From NCBI GenBank assembly GCA_973895155.1, contig OZ316896.1:16926001-16990000 (forward strand): DNA of 64,000 nucleotides. Reading direction: 5' to 3'. Positions 25,526 through 37,337 of this stretch are shown here, piece by piece. The translations under genes were made by a program, and so were the position numbers. The stretch's first letter is position 1, and each line of letters starts with the position of its first letter. The notes beneath the pieces were generated by a model. It searched no databases and was not told where the DNA came from. It saw only the letters and a list, made by a program, of their open reading frames with translations. Source of the DNA: Marsupella aquatica. Lineage: Eukaryota; Marchantiophyta.

Positions 25526-26269
25526 ATGGAACGATGTTCCTCCCAATTCTCTGTCACTTTCCTCGTTGCTGCTGCTACCCAGAGCTTTGTATTTCGAAGG
25601 GTCGTCTCACTAGCTAATTGGTGTAATTCTCATCATCTCTAAGCAATTCTTCACTGTTAGCGCTCTCAATGAATCCTCCTCAACAGAGACGACGAACCTC
25701 GACAATATCAAAAGCGACAACAAACGTTGTTCAGGTGTTGATGTTGTTGTTAACGAGACTGGGGAGCTCGGAGCTTCTTCGAACAAGATCGTCCGAGACG
25801 ACGTCGAAGCAGTGTTACACCGTCACCACCAGCACCACCACCCCCACCATCGTAGACGATTTGAGACAAGCAGTTACGTTAGGGCGTCTCTGCTGCGAAG
25901 CCAGCAACACCTGTAACAGCAGAAGCGCGCAAAAGAAAGATAAGGGGAATTTGAGGAAGCTGTCGTCAAACTCCGATGCTTGACGGATCCCACCATGTGC
26001 ATTCATGACGGTCGCAGGGTGGACCACGGAGTCATTTGCGTCCACCTGTTGCCACAACGGGTGGTGCACTGATTTTCATTTCGGCGGGCTAAATTGTGGT
26101 GGTTGCGGGAATCCCTGCAAATTTGGCTACTTTTGCTGCTCGGGGCTTGGCGTAGCCATTGAGAGCGATTCCAGAAAATTGCAGGAGATGTGGCAATTAA
26201 TGTCTGTCAGGGCGGAACCTGCGCTTTCGGCCTCTGTGGTTACTCGACGATGGATTTCCAATTAATTGC
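25526..26269 (+). pseudogene. STIG1-like cysteine-rich secreted protein, broken
   Basis: The C-terminal part carries the STIG1 cysteine pattern in pieces. CLTDPTMCIHDGRR is in one frame (about 25977-26020). CCHNGWCTD, LNCGGCGNPC and FGYFCC are in the next (26049-26140). RRCGN (near 26180) and CQGGTCAFGLCGYS (26205-26246) are in two further frames. Upstream in the first frame is an acidic/His-rich pro-region (about 25674-25905). An ATG at 25526 is followed by a possible signal peptide (FSVTFLVAAA). Lesions: TAA at 25914-25916 and 25941-25943, and three apparent single-base insertions near 26041, 26175 and 26200. The Cys expected after CSGL is Gly. STIG1 proteins are secreted and act in pollen-stigma or stress signalling; this copy is non-functional as read. 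Confidence 0.68.
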
Positions 26270-29121
26270 ACTGATTCGAGATAATCGTCATAATTTCAAT
26301 TACACGGGTGTTTTCTCCTGACTGGACTCCCTCTATCGATAGCATTTCAGTGCGGGCATTTTTCCTCGATCGATCGAGGAATCATGAGGAGTTATTTGTA
26401 TCGGAAAGGCAATGCTTATTGTTACTTTTTCCTCCCAGTAAGAAAGCGTTTTGCTTAGGCCAAGTTAGCAAGGCTTCGGCAATCACGCGTTGTGACCAAG
26501 ATTGCGGTTCCTCCTCTCGGATTCGAGATCACGTACTTGCTAGTCTGAATGCGTAACCAAATATTTACGACAGAAGTGAAAGATCTCCAACTGCCAGCAA
26601 CCAATATATGATAATTAGATGTGGGTTTCGGAACCGCAGTCTAAGTATCGTACTTCGATGGAAAAGTCATGCAAGTGAGTTAATTCTCCGTGCTCGAATG
26701 TGGTGGAATATGAGTCGATAAAGTTTGCGAAAAATTTGTTCTTGATCTAGTCTGGCCGTGATAAAATTTCGCGAATGGTTACTCCAAATCATCGCTACCC
26801 ATTTCCCAAATTGTTTCGCCTATTTGCTAATTTTGGTTTCCGAACGGTCAGTACAAAATATTGATCGACCATGCTCAATCATATATTTGTTTTGATCGTA
26901 TCTCCCAAAGCTTTGCGGCACCTGCACTACGTATTCTAGTTGACTGAGAGTTTCCCGAGAGCTGCGGGAGATCCGTTGATATTTCTTTCCATCGAGCCCT
27001 CTTCGCTGTTCCGCCCCAACAAGAGCAGCAGAGTTTCCTATGTTGGGTTGCAACACACAGTCTTCGTTGGTGTAACAATTATTGAAGGGCGCTTCTCGTC
27101 TGGCCCCATCTTCGCTCGGTTCAGAACGGCCTCGACCAGCATCGCCATCCGGGCGCTTGCTGACATCAGATTGGCTATCGCGCAGGTGAGAAAGAGATTT
27201 AATTTTCTTCGAAGAAACAGAGCCCGATGATTGTGTACGAGTCCAGAGCATTTTGCAGGTATGATTAAGGAGGGAGAAGATAACATATTGCAGAGTACTG
27301 TAGAGAGCAAATTTAATTTATTTATTTTTTGAGACGAGAAATCTGTGAAACCACACAGAAAAAAAAAGGAAGAGTCTATACTCAAGTGAGCTAGCGCAAA
27401 GTCATGTCACAATAGTTAAACCTAATAACTATTAGTCTCTACTCAAGTAGGTATCACAAAGTCATGCCTCTTTGGGCCCTAGGAGAGCAATCTTAGTTAT
27501 AAAGTCCAACTACAAGCTAGAGTTTTGGGGCCTAATCTTACTTTAGAGTTTATTTACTCCAACTACAAGCTAGAGCTGGAGCCTAATCTTCTAGACCAAA
27601 GCCTCTAGACCCTTACTCTAGTGGATAGAATACTCACTCATGACTATGATGTATCTTCCTATAAAAGCGTGAACAAAGTCCACTCTTAAGGGTCTAGGTC
27701 TAGAGTGAAGCCTCTAGACGGTAACCCTTCATACACACAGAAGTGATCATGAGTGTCAATTAAAAAAACTGAAATGAGGGTGGACACAAAAAACAAGGAT
27801 GAATTGAAATAGCATACTTAGAAATTTTATTATGCAAAATTGTTTTCCTTCATATCTATTTATGTTCAAAGAAGGGGTAACCGGGCTAGTGTCAAATGAT
27901 AGTCATGCATGCTTTTTATCATGATTTCTATTTGCATTATTAAAACAAACTGTTCTATGCCCCCACCATAACATATGTGCATATAAAAGAGTCTGGTATG
28001 TCATGCATGATTATTAAAAATAATGATGACATGCATGATAATTTTTGATGAAGCAAGCAATTTATCCTGGCCGGTGCTGGAATACTGTGTTTCCAAAAAT
28101 CCCTCCTAGTCCCCTAAACCCTAAACCTGCAGCCCTCCCTTCATAATGTGCCTCTTAATTCACCTTCCAGCTCCCTCACTTCAGGAGGGGGAGAGGAGAG
28201 GGGGAAAAGGGAAAAGGAAAGAAAAATGATAAGAAAAAAGCTTGTATATCTCATAGCACCGCACTACCACGCTAGGACCTTATGACCACCATTGCCATCT
28301 CATGCACCTTCTCACAAGCTTGCCCTCCCCAACTTACAACATCTACAACTATAATAGACAATGCCACCATTTTTGTCCTTCATCCCGTTACAAACTTCAG
28401 TATTGGCAGGAATCAAAACTGGCCATTAGATATTTGAGTGGAAGCCAACTCTTTTTATAAGCCACCTCTTTAATTTCTTATAATGGCCTTCATATCCAAT
28501 TGACCATGCCAACTGAGTTTCATTTTAGTATACTAAACTCCCAACTAAACCTTGATTTGAAGGTCTCAACTCAAACAATCCAAAGATGAAACTTGAAGTA
28601 AAAAACAGTCAGACTATTTTTGATGTGGAAAAATCTGGTCAAACCCAAATTAGATGTCTTTTTTTTATACAGGAATCTATTACCAAAGTAGCCAGCATTT
28701 TATGATTCTTCTTAAAATCTTTATCTTCCTGAATAAAATTACACAGTTTAGCATATTTTCAAGAGCATGTGGAAAAAGGAGAAAACCCAACTTTCTTCAA
28801 ATATTACTTTTTATTATAGCCAACCTTAAAGTCCACATATGATGTAGTAAGTTAGACCCATGCCTACTATACAAGGTCTGAGTTAAGTACCTGGTTTTAA
28901 GATCAGGTAAGAGCTAGAAATATAACAGGCTGCCTAAGCACAACCCCACTTAGCTTGTCTTAGTTTGAGTTAATTAAATCAGGATAAAGATCAAACTTGG
29001 CTTAATTTGTTCTAACATCCTGCCTACATTCGTTTCTATATCTACTCACCAGCCCTTAGCTAAAGTAGGTACATTCAAGTTCAAGCAATTTCAGCTCAGC
29101 CAAGGTGTTTTGTTCCAGCAT
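26270..29121. other. intergenic, no gene recognised
   Basis: A 143-codon reverse-strand frame (26820-27251) has no recognisable domain. Repeated phrases such as ccaactacaagctagag (near 27504 and 27558) show short local duplications. A short telo-box-like run (CCCTAAACCCTAAACC) is at 28111-28126. Confidence 0.45.
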
Positions 29122-29240
29122 AGCATGCTAGTTAATTTCAACCATTAGCTCTGTTGCCAAACATTGATGGAGTAACCGCATAGAATGCAAGTTAACCTCA
29201 ACCATTAGGTCCGTCGCCAAACATTGATGGGGTAACCACC
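29122..29240 (+). repeat. 60-bp tandem duplication over the P450 last exon
   Basis: The 3' end of the P450 last exon (ccaaacattgatgg and flanks) is repeated at exactly 60-bp spacing, for example 29157-29170 and 29217-29230. The copy nearer 29122 lies beyond the stop codon. Confidence 0.8.
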
Positions 29241-32200
29241 AACTAGTATTGGGAAGTTGACATGCGCCGTGCCCTGATCAGGCCCTGCTCTCTCATATCT
29301 GTATAGATCGAAAAAATCAAACAGTAAGCATTGAATATGGAGCTTTTCCTGTCCAAGCTTCAGATTTTGTGAATCTTGCACCCTTAAACTTAGCTGGTCA
29401 GAAAAACTTGCTTTAAAGAACAGGAAGTGATTCACAAGGTTGCCAACATCAAAAGAGAACACACCAATAATGCATGCGCTACGCTACGCTACGCTACTTT
29501 AAGGACTTAAATGATCAGTGTTGGTATGGCTCAAGTTCTGCAAGATGGCAGCATGCTACTTACTTGTAAGTTGTGGTGACATGATGGACTAGGATACAAA
29601 AAATCACCTTCGCAAGGTCATCCCCCGGGCACCGATGTCCTCCCAATCCAAACAGGATGTACGTATTTGGTTTGGGTGCAACCTGACATTTGTTTTTACT
29701 TCAGCAATCAAAAGTTGCAGCAAGAAGTCTATACGGATGTCTATACATCACTACCTATTGATGTCTGCCTACTATAAGGGAAGGCTAAGCTGTATTCCGT
29801 TCCATCATCTGTGTTCCATCATCTGTTACCTATTAGTACAGGCAAGAAGACCTTAACAGATTTCAAGTTTTAATAGTCAAGTATTACAGGCAACAACAGC
29901 TGAACTACAACTGGACTTACTCTTGTTAATCCATGGCCACTGGGGGGCCATGGCTGTAACCTCCTTGAGTTCACTCCCTCAGAGATTACATCCCATATCC
30001 CCCTTGGGTCCATGGGTACGTTACCCTACACTTGACTGTGTACCGGAGAACAGTTCAAGTGATAACCAGGACAGTAAATTAGACCACTGAATGCCAAAAG
30101 TAATGCCTCATAACTCATAGATATACAATACAAATGCCTCATAACTCTGTAGATATACATAGGGGTTTAGGGACTAAAGGCCGGGGCAAGGTGTTGAAGT
30201 TACAAGAGCGTGCACTTTGGTATAATTTTAATTTCCATGACTCCAACTTGTGAAGCTTAGTTAGACTTTTCTTTGCATTACAACGAATCGATCAAGTTTT
30301 GCGGCACTCACATCAAATCGGTCGGAATTAAAAGTCATGGGATCTTCATAGTTGGCAGGATCATGGTGCACGAAGTTTGTCAGCGCAAGCACTCCCCACC
30401 CCTTCGGTATTAAGAAACCTGTGTGCAAGTAAACAGCAAATGTTTAAATTGGGTCACCTCAGTTAATTTGAGGATGAATTCTTCAGTAAATTTAGACGGC
30501 GACCTCCAGGTACGACAGTAAAATCTAGATCGAAACTCAAATCAACCAGCTCGAATTCAATTGGAACCATCTCCAGCTCAATTTCATTCATGAAGACGAG
30601 GCAGGTGGCTAGATAGCACGAATGATGGAACTCTCGTGGAATTGATCATTCCTCAGATGTCCATATACATTTGAGGTGCAACAGCCAGAGCCCTGGGCCG
30701 GTGCGAGGTGGCATTGTCCTTGCCAGACTACTTAGATATCATGCATGTTAATTACAGACCATGGTCAGCTGAACGATTGCACGAAAAATGCTAGGAGAAA
30801 CTTGCCCACCGTCGTAAACAACATCTTGAGCCGCCTTTCTCGCAATTATGAAGCTAATTGAAAGTTTCCTTTGTAATTATTGGAAGAACTGCACGTCCGA
30901 ACTCCAGAGTTTAGTACAAATCATAGTTTTCTTCCACCTTGTTCATCAATGGTGTACAATAGATGCAACCGGAAATGAAAGAATTCATCTACTGGAGTTT
31001 TTGTCAATCGGCAGCACCAACGGCTTTCGGTCCTTCCCACACTGCCTTCACCCTTTAGCCATCGCTGGGCTCGTATGTTCCATCAAGGACAAAGCATGTC
31101 TGAGCTGGATGACTTAAAAGAGAGTGTATCCAGTAGCTATCCAGGCGGTTTTAGTATCCGCGGGACACATATTAATGTACCTTGCCCGCATAGACTAGTT
31201 TCCTCGTATCCTCCCAAGTAAGCCTTGGCCCTTCGACGGACAGGTCTTGCCTTTAAGAATCTCTTGTTGCTCGACTTGCACAAATTGATGCACATGATCA
31301 TCGATCGATCCATGCAGATGAGAATTCTTGACACGAATATAATTATGACTGTGTGAGATTGTGCAACAAGTTTGGGTGGCTACGCTTGTGTGCAAGATCA
31401 GTCAGATCAAAACTGGCGGAGTAGATTCGGGAGTAGATTCAGGTGATGAAAGGCCTCTAAATTAGACAAGGAAGTAATTTGAACCAGAAAGAAAGTCCAC
31501 GGATATGATTGCTCTCTGAACGTATCGAACTGATAACATTGCCAATTTTGATCGATCGAGTACCTTTCTGAAGACGCCAGCCAAGAATTGAAAAATCAGT
31601 TGAAGATTGGAGATAGAGTCCGGATCGACCAGCTAGACAAACAAACAGAGTGGGACCTAATAGGTCCACATATACCTGAATCCGCTTGAAGATATCTGGA
31701 TAGTCCACGAGAAACTTCAGTGTCCATGCCAAAGTCGTAGCGGTGGTCTTAAGGGCACCAAGCCAAGCTCCAACAACCTCATCAATTATTTTCTCTCCAT
31801 CAAAATATTGCACCTCCTCTCCTCGTGCATTGTCTCGAGCTTCTAACATCATTCTCAACACATCAGACTCGGTATCCTTTTGGCTCTCTCTCTATTCCAT
31901 GATGGATTTCATATACGACCTCAAAGTGTTTCTTGCCTGCGTCGATGACCCAATCGTCAGTTCTTGCTCCTGTTACGGCGTCTTCATTAGTTTTGTTTAA
32001 AATCTGTGCTGGTTTTTGAGCTGGATTTGCACTTTTCCACTAAATTCAAGCATTCTTCTGAGCACATTCAGCCCGTTTACTCTTTCTCGGTTCTGACTCA
32101 CATCTAGTATGCTTTTTGACTCTTGAACTGATTCGTTAAGGTGCATTCAGGGTTTCACGTACTAATATCTAATATATATATATGGTAAAGGCAGGCAGTC

Positions 32201-33559
32201 AGAACCGAGAGTCACAAGCCAGTGAGGCTGAGGACAGTCTGGATGTTCATCCTCTTGGGCCTTTTCCCTCCTTCTATTAGGTCTCTTTGCCTGTGGGATA
32301 CTGCATGTCTCCCGGTATGGCATTTTTTGGTCGATAAATAATAGTTATAGTCTGGATACGCGCACGAACCTGATGTCCTTTGTGGTGAGCAGTTCCTGGA
32401 AGATTTATTGGTATACCGTTAATGCTCCCGATCATAGTCAACATGTTTTTCACTGCCAACTTTCCTTCTGGTGTGCTCCGGAGTCTTTTGATTCTGAATG
32501 CGAGGTACGCGCCCGTTTCTACAACAAGCTGTGCACATACAAGGCATCTTGCGTTCAGGAAAATGAATGTGGAACACGAAGCCTAGCTTGGAGACCTGCT
32601 GTGAAACGAATGAGCAACTTCAGCTGAGATCCAACATACATATTACGATTCATATGAAATTTTGAGCAATCAAGATAAATAGCCCACCCCTTGCGTCGCG
32701 TCACTGCCAGAAACGGTCCCTTTATAATCTTCCCAAGAAGCTAAATTTTCAAGAATCATGCTCTCCAGTGCGGGATCATAGTCGCGAGAGATTCTGGAAA
32801 CGTAAATCTCTTGAAGAGCTTCTTGATAGCGACATGGCGTGGGCCATCCCCGAAAGAAACTGCATTGGGGACAATGTATTCCACATTTTTTGGATATTGC
32901 ACTAAGAAGATTTCGGGGTTTACACTAATAAACTTTGCAAACTCGGGAGTCGTGCCAAGTATGGCTTCCGCAAAAATATCGAAGACTTGAATATGCTTCC
33001 ATACCTGCATCATTGACATACAAGTTCGGAGTCTGATCAGCACTAGAACATGCTGCAAGGAGTACTATAGACGGTTAAATTCCTTTCACAATCTAGAAAG
33101 CCAACTTTTTTTCGCTCAAAATAACAGTAACATAGTCCACATGCGCATTCAAAGATGTTTTCGTTGACTGAAGTTACTTTCGACCACGCAGAAGGAAAAC
33201 AAGCGGTGGCGGCCAACATTGAGTACTCCATGGTACTAGATGACCCCTGGTGATGAAAACTACCATTTAAAACTTGAGTACTTCATACAAAATTACCTTT
33301 TCACATGAGAAATCGCAAACCCGAGAGGATCTCGCAATACAGCTAGTGTTTCTCCAATGATGGGCCAACCGAGCGTGCCCTTCGGAAGCCGAGCACCGCG
33401 CTGTACAGATCTCTGCCAGTGCAAGCTGTAATGCAGCACGAAGAGTGTGAATAGCGAAGTCAGCACCACACCTACAAGTACTGAGAATGTGTCTGCCATC
33501 GCTCTAGCTAGATTTCGCAAACTGCACAGCAGCTGGGTTTCTCGTAGGCAAGTGCTCAC
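29205..33559 (-). pseudogene. cytochrome P450, CYP85 clan, nine-exon pseudogene
   Basis: Exons found by motif and GT-AG borders: 33499(or 33559)-33297 (membrane anchor; GWPIIGETLAVLRDPLGF), 33004-32688 (KFISVNPEIFLVQYP; LKxLF-like region), 32528-32370 (GIPINLPGTAHHKG), 31936-31676 (LRMMLEARDN; I-helix GAWLGALKTTATTLAW), 31276-31181 (EILKG; TWEDTRKLVYAGK), 30888-30810 (ARKAAQDVVYDG), 30418-30312 (FLIPKGW; PxRF region DPMTFNSDRF), 29682-29564 (heme loop FGLGGHRCPGDDLAKV) and 29298-29205 (FPILVGGYPINVW, stop). The total is about 478 codons, normal for a P450. Family members oxidise steroids, terpenoids or hormones at the ER. Lesions: frameshifts near 32960, 32786 and 31218, TAG at 31892-31894 and TAA at 30877-30879. 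The exon 5 acceptor appears changed from AG to AA. Confidence 0.88.
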
Positions 33560-34173
33560 TTTTGCACTTCCTCTTTGTTGATTGCCAAGGACAGGAGTGA
33601 TCGAGCGCAGTCACTTATATATGATTATATATATGGCTATGCTCAGAACTGATCGAATCTCCTTTCACACAAGGGAAGACCCCAAACAAAGGAACGCGAT
33701 TAATTCATAATTAGCAGTGCATTCATGATCATGTGTGGACTGATGCCTTCTCCTGTGGTGCCTTGTCACTCCGTCCCTTGACAAAAGCATCGCATGGGCA
33801 CTCCGAAAGACAACGGGTATCCTTAGAGACTACAAATCGTAGATACACGGTTTGAAACACTCTAAGAGTCTTCCACCACTCGGAATGTATTTGAAGTATG
33901 AGCTCTCTTCGGTATATATAAGTGATTGGAATGAGTCCAGCAATCAACTCTATCTATGTAAACGAGTGGTCTGGGTCTCAGCCAACTCTTGCACTTTCAG
34001 ATTCAGTCAGATTACTATCATCCAGTTTGGCAGTTTCAGAATCAGACAGTTCGTCAGCCAATGCCGGGGTCTCCGCAAGGTTTTGTCCTAGTAGTAACAA
34101 TAATGCACATTCAACATGCGCCCCACATTCCACAGACTTGATTTCACCCTTTACTATGCCCTGTTTTTAGGTG
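33560..34173. other. 5' flank of the P450 pseudogene
   Basis: No other gene seen. A gagtggtctgggtc phrase (near 33964) recurs next to the foldback element at about 35568, pointing to local duplication. Confidence 0.45.
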
Positions 34174-35568
34174 TTGCTATTCAACTTGCAGTTTTCCATA
34201 TGCAAGCTTTTTGACTCTCAAGGTTTAGGAAAGCACCAAAATACTTGATGGGCCCTCTAGGTAAAGATAATCCTGATGAGCCCCTCACTTCTCAAATATA
34301 CTTAATGGGGCCCCTTGTCCCTGCAACCCTTTCTCATGACCTGTCTGATTCTCAATTTTTTTTGGAAATACTCATACCTGAAAGTATTTCTCCAAAGCAT
34401 ATTCTTACCTGAACTTTAGTAAGATGAACCACCTGGTTTGGAGCATATTCTTACCTGAACTAGCTTTAGTAAGGTGAACCACCAGTTTGGGTGCTATCAG
34501 CTATAGGGTGCCCTTTGGGTGCTATTTTTTAAAAGTTGTTTTTTGCATTTAATTCACGTGGGCCTAAACATTTCTTTGATGTTATTTTGCCAAAAACATT
34601 TTTGAAAATATTCACTGTAAACTACGTGAGCATTTCCTTGGTGTTATTTTTGTGAAAGTTTTTTTGTGTCACTTTGAGTAAACATAGAGACATGAATTAT
34701 TGTAATATGATTTTGATAGCTAATCACGTGCGATGAAGGGTAGGATCATTTTATTTGTTCTAAGGGAAGACTTAAAAAAATTTGCAAAAGAACAATAGGG
34801 TCTTTTAAATTCAATTTTGAGACTTATAAGAACATTAGGGTCTTTTTAATTCAATTTTTGGAATATTCCAACTTTATAGGGGTTAAAAACAATTCTTACA
34901 TTTTAGGGGGTCCAAGGACTAAAAACGTCAGAGGTGATGGGGAGGTCCCCATATAGTGAGACCCCCAAGGAATTGTTTAGGGCCCACTTGAATTAACTGC
35001 AAAAAACAACATTTAAAAAACAGCACCCAAATAGCACCCAAATAGACCCGGATAGCACCCAAAACCATTGGTTCACTTAGGAAAGTTCAGGTAAGACTAT
35101 GATTTGGAGAAATACTTTCAGGTATGAGTACTTCCAAAACATTGAGAAAGAATAACTAAAGAGCTCTAGTAAATTTTAAGAACTAGTTAAGTACTACTTA
35201 CCTTGCATAAGTATGTCAAAACATGAAGAAAAAAATGAAAATGGGAGTGACTAGGGCTAAATACTTTGTACATAAGTTATATACCTATTTTTAAGAGAGT
35301 ACACTGAACATTGCTTCTAGAGAGTACATTTGGTGGACTCACATAGACAGTTGACATGTAAGATTATGTTACAATTAAAACATGAAAAAAATAATCACAC
35401 GGGTCATGAAAAAGGGTTGCAGGGGGGAGGGGCCCATTAAGTATATTTGAAAAGTAAGTGGCTCTCGTTAGGAATATCTTTACCTAGAGGGGCCCATCGA
35501 GTATTTTGCTATTCAGCAACAAGTAGTTATCCATATGCAAGCTTTTTGACTCTCAAGATTCAGGAAAG
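34174..35568. repeat. foldback element flanked by about 60-bp direct repeats
   Basis: Arms run inward from 34237 (caaaatacttgatgggcc) and from 35508 (reverse complement caaaatactcgatgggcc). They pair imperfectly to about 34568 and 34976. The right arm carries about 240 extra bases (near 35152-35395) absent from the left. Outside the arms, a direct repeat of about 60 bp (ttgctattca... ccatatgcaagctttttgac... ggaaag) is at 34174-34233 and 35506-35568. There is no coding capacity, so it is a long-TIR foldback or large MITE. Confidence 0.8.
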
Positions 35569-35967
35569 AGTGGTCTGGGTCGATCTGAGCTTGCTTTTGC
35601 TTTGGCATCTACTCAGAGTGCCCCTTGGGAAAGTAAACATAGGTTTGTTGAGGCTTGCCTTAGTCATTACGAATCACTTGAAACATAGGTTTGTTGAGAC
35701 CAGATAACTTTATCTAAGAGTCCCCAATGAATCTGGCCAGATAACTTTATGCCATCTATATGGCAAAGACTTGTTATTCTGGTTAAAAGTTAAAATTAAT
35801 AACAGTGTGTTAATTTAAATCTTGGAGAACTGTTATTAAACATTTGGCACAATATAAACCAAGACTCTTGTGCTGCCATATAACTACTTTAATAAATCCA
35901 TGTGAAGCTAGGATTCTTTTGTTGTCTAACTAATTAATAAAGAGCTATGTGAAGCTAAGATTTGCAG
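35569..35967. other. non-coding between foldback and MITE
   Basis: No gene recognised. Several short phrases are repeated (ataactttat, gtgaagctaag). Confidence 0.4.
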
Positions 35968-36363
35968 CCTACTGTCTTCCCCCAAACACAGTGCCCAGGC
36001 GTTGTGTTCAAAAATGGATTTTTAAGGTCTCCATAAGAAAAAGTGTTTTTTCTTCACACACAACATCATATTAACACAGCGCGCGGGTGTTGTGTCAGAG
36101 ATTTGACCCTAAACTATTCTACATTGAGCACAAATAGTAAAAGATTCAAGAATCATTTGCCAATGCCAACATTCAGACACAACATCAATATTCAAACACA
36201 ATGTCCATTTTCAAACACAACGCCCTGCAAATACAAAAATTGAAACACATATATTAGTCAAAACTCAAATACAGTGCCCCAGGCACACTATTCGAATAGA
36301 GCGCCCCATGGCCCACTATTCGAATACAAGGCCATGTCGTTGTGTTCGGGGGAAGAGGGTAGG
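35968..36363. mobile_element. MITE-like element with imperfect TIRs
   Basis: The left end ctactgtcttcccccaaaca and the right end (reverse complement) ctaccctcttcccccgaaca are near-matching terminal inverted repeats of roughly 24 bp. The interior has repeated attcgaata palindromes and no ORF. A related segment occurs inverted at 47005-47110. Confidence 0.65.
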
Positions 36364-36631
36364 GTCTCTCAACCCTAAACCGGGCCCTAAACCCTATACT
36401 GCTTCTTGTCTCCCTCTCCAGAGGTTAATGGGTTTGGTTCCTGTTACTCATTCCGATGAGGAGCTATGGTAAACATGAGGGGTAGTATCGATTAATTTGA
36501 GGTCCGGCAGGTCCTTGGAATTCCAGAGTGGAAAATCAAAGTTCCAAGTCAAGAATTCAGTCATTCAGATCTTGAGATGTCTTCTCCAGCTGCTAACTTA
36601 CAATTTGAAGTAAAAAACTGATTCCACTTAC

Positions 36632-37337
36632 ATGTAGGACGTAGTGAGATGGTGGATCAAGATGAACGAAATCAGCTTTGCAATTTCAACCCCCAGGCAC
36701 ATATGAGGTCCTGAGCTGAATGGTAGACAAGTGTAGGGTTTGGGCGGGTCCTGAAATGCGGGCATCAGCTGTCAAAAGAGGATTCTTAAACTGAAAAGAA
36801 AATGATTAAATTAACGTCACATCGATCTGCCAATATATTGAAGGAGAACAAAATTAAGCCTCCCTGATGACTGTTGACATCAGTTGACTTACATTGAAAC
36901 GATCGGGATTAAAAGCCTTTGGATCAGGATATATGTCAGGATCCGAGTGAATGAAATTGAGCATTGGAAATACTGCCCACCCTTTGGTATAAGGTAACCT
37001 GCATGCAGATTTATGGAGGAAATCAATCAATGTGATCAGCTCAGCTAGTGCAATCTGAATATATTTGACGTTAATGCTTACATTATAGTTGAAGTTGATA
37101 CCAACTACGCTATGATCTAATTGATAGATAGGTACAGGGGACCAATTCTCAGATCAACTACCATTCAATCGATCTGTTCACCCAGACACAGATATTGAAC
37201 TATCAACGAAATGCTTGGTAAAATGGCACCACAGAGCATTATGAATCTTTGCTCACCATTGTACTCAACGTCTTGAGTTGCCGTTCTTGGCACTATAGCG
37301 CCGAGTGAGATTATCCTTTGTAACTCCTTTAAAACAA
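36632..37337 (-). pseudogene. second CYP85-clan P450 copy, 3' fragment
   Basis: Three exons equivalent to exons 6-8 of the copy at 29205-33559. 37337-37257 (IVPRTATQDVEYNG) ends at a GTGAGC donor. 36998-36893 holds GYLIPKG, then in another frame AVFPMLNFIHSDPDIYPDPK and FNPDRF. 36750-36632 holds the heme loop FSSGPHMCLGVEIAKL. The middle exon is 106 nt versus 107 nt in the other copy, because a G is missing in the KGW codons, giving a frameshift. The heme exon is 119 nt in both. No upstream exons were found beyond 37337 and no last exon below 36632. Truncated tandem duplicate. Confidence 0.85.

Noticed and set aside
26820-27251. 143-codon reverse-strand frame as a gene
   Set aside because: No recognisable domain, and overlapping open frames on the other strand. 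Not enough to call.
28111-28126. Interstitial telomere array
   Set aside because: Only about two CCCTAAA units; this is common as a telo-box or by chance.
29205-33559. Explaining all frameshifts in the window as sequencing errors
   Set aside because: The LysM receptor (2.0 kb coding) and the EF-hand gene are clean, while broken genes also carry in-frame stops from substitutions. Errors at single sites cannot be excluded without reads.
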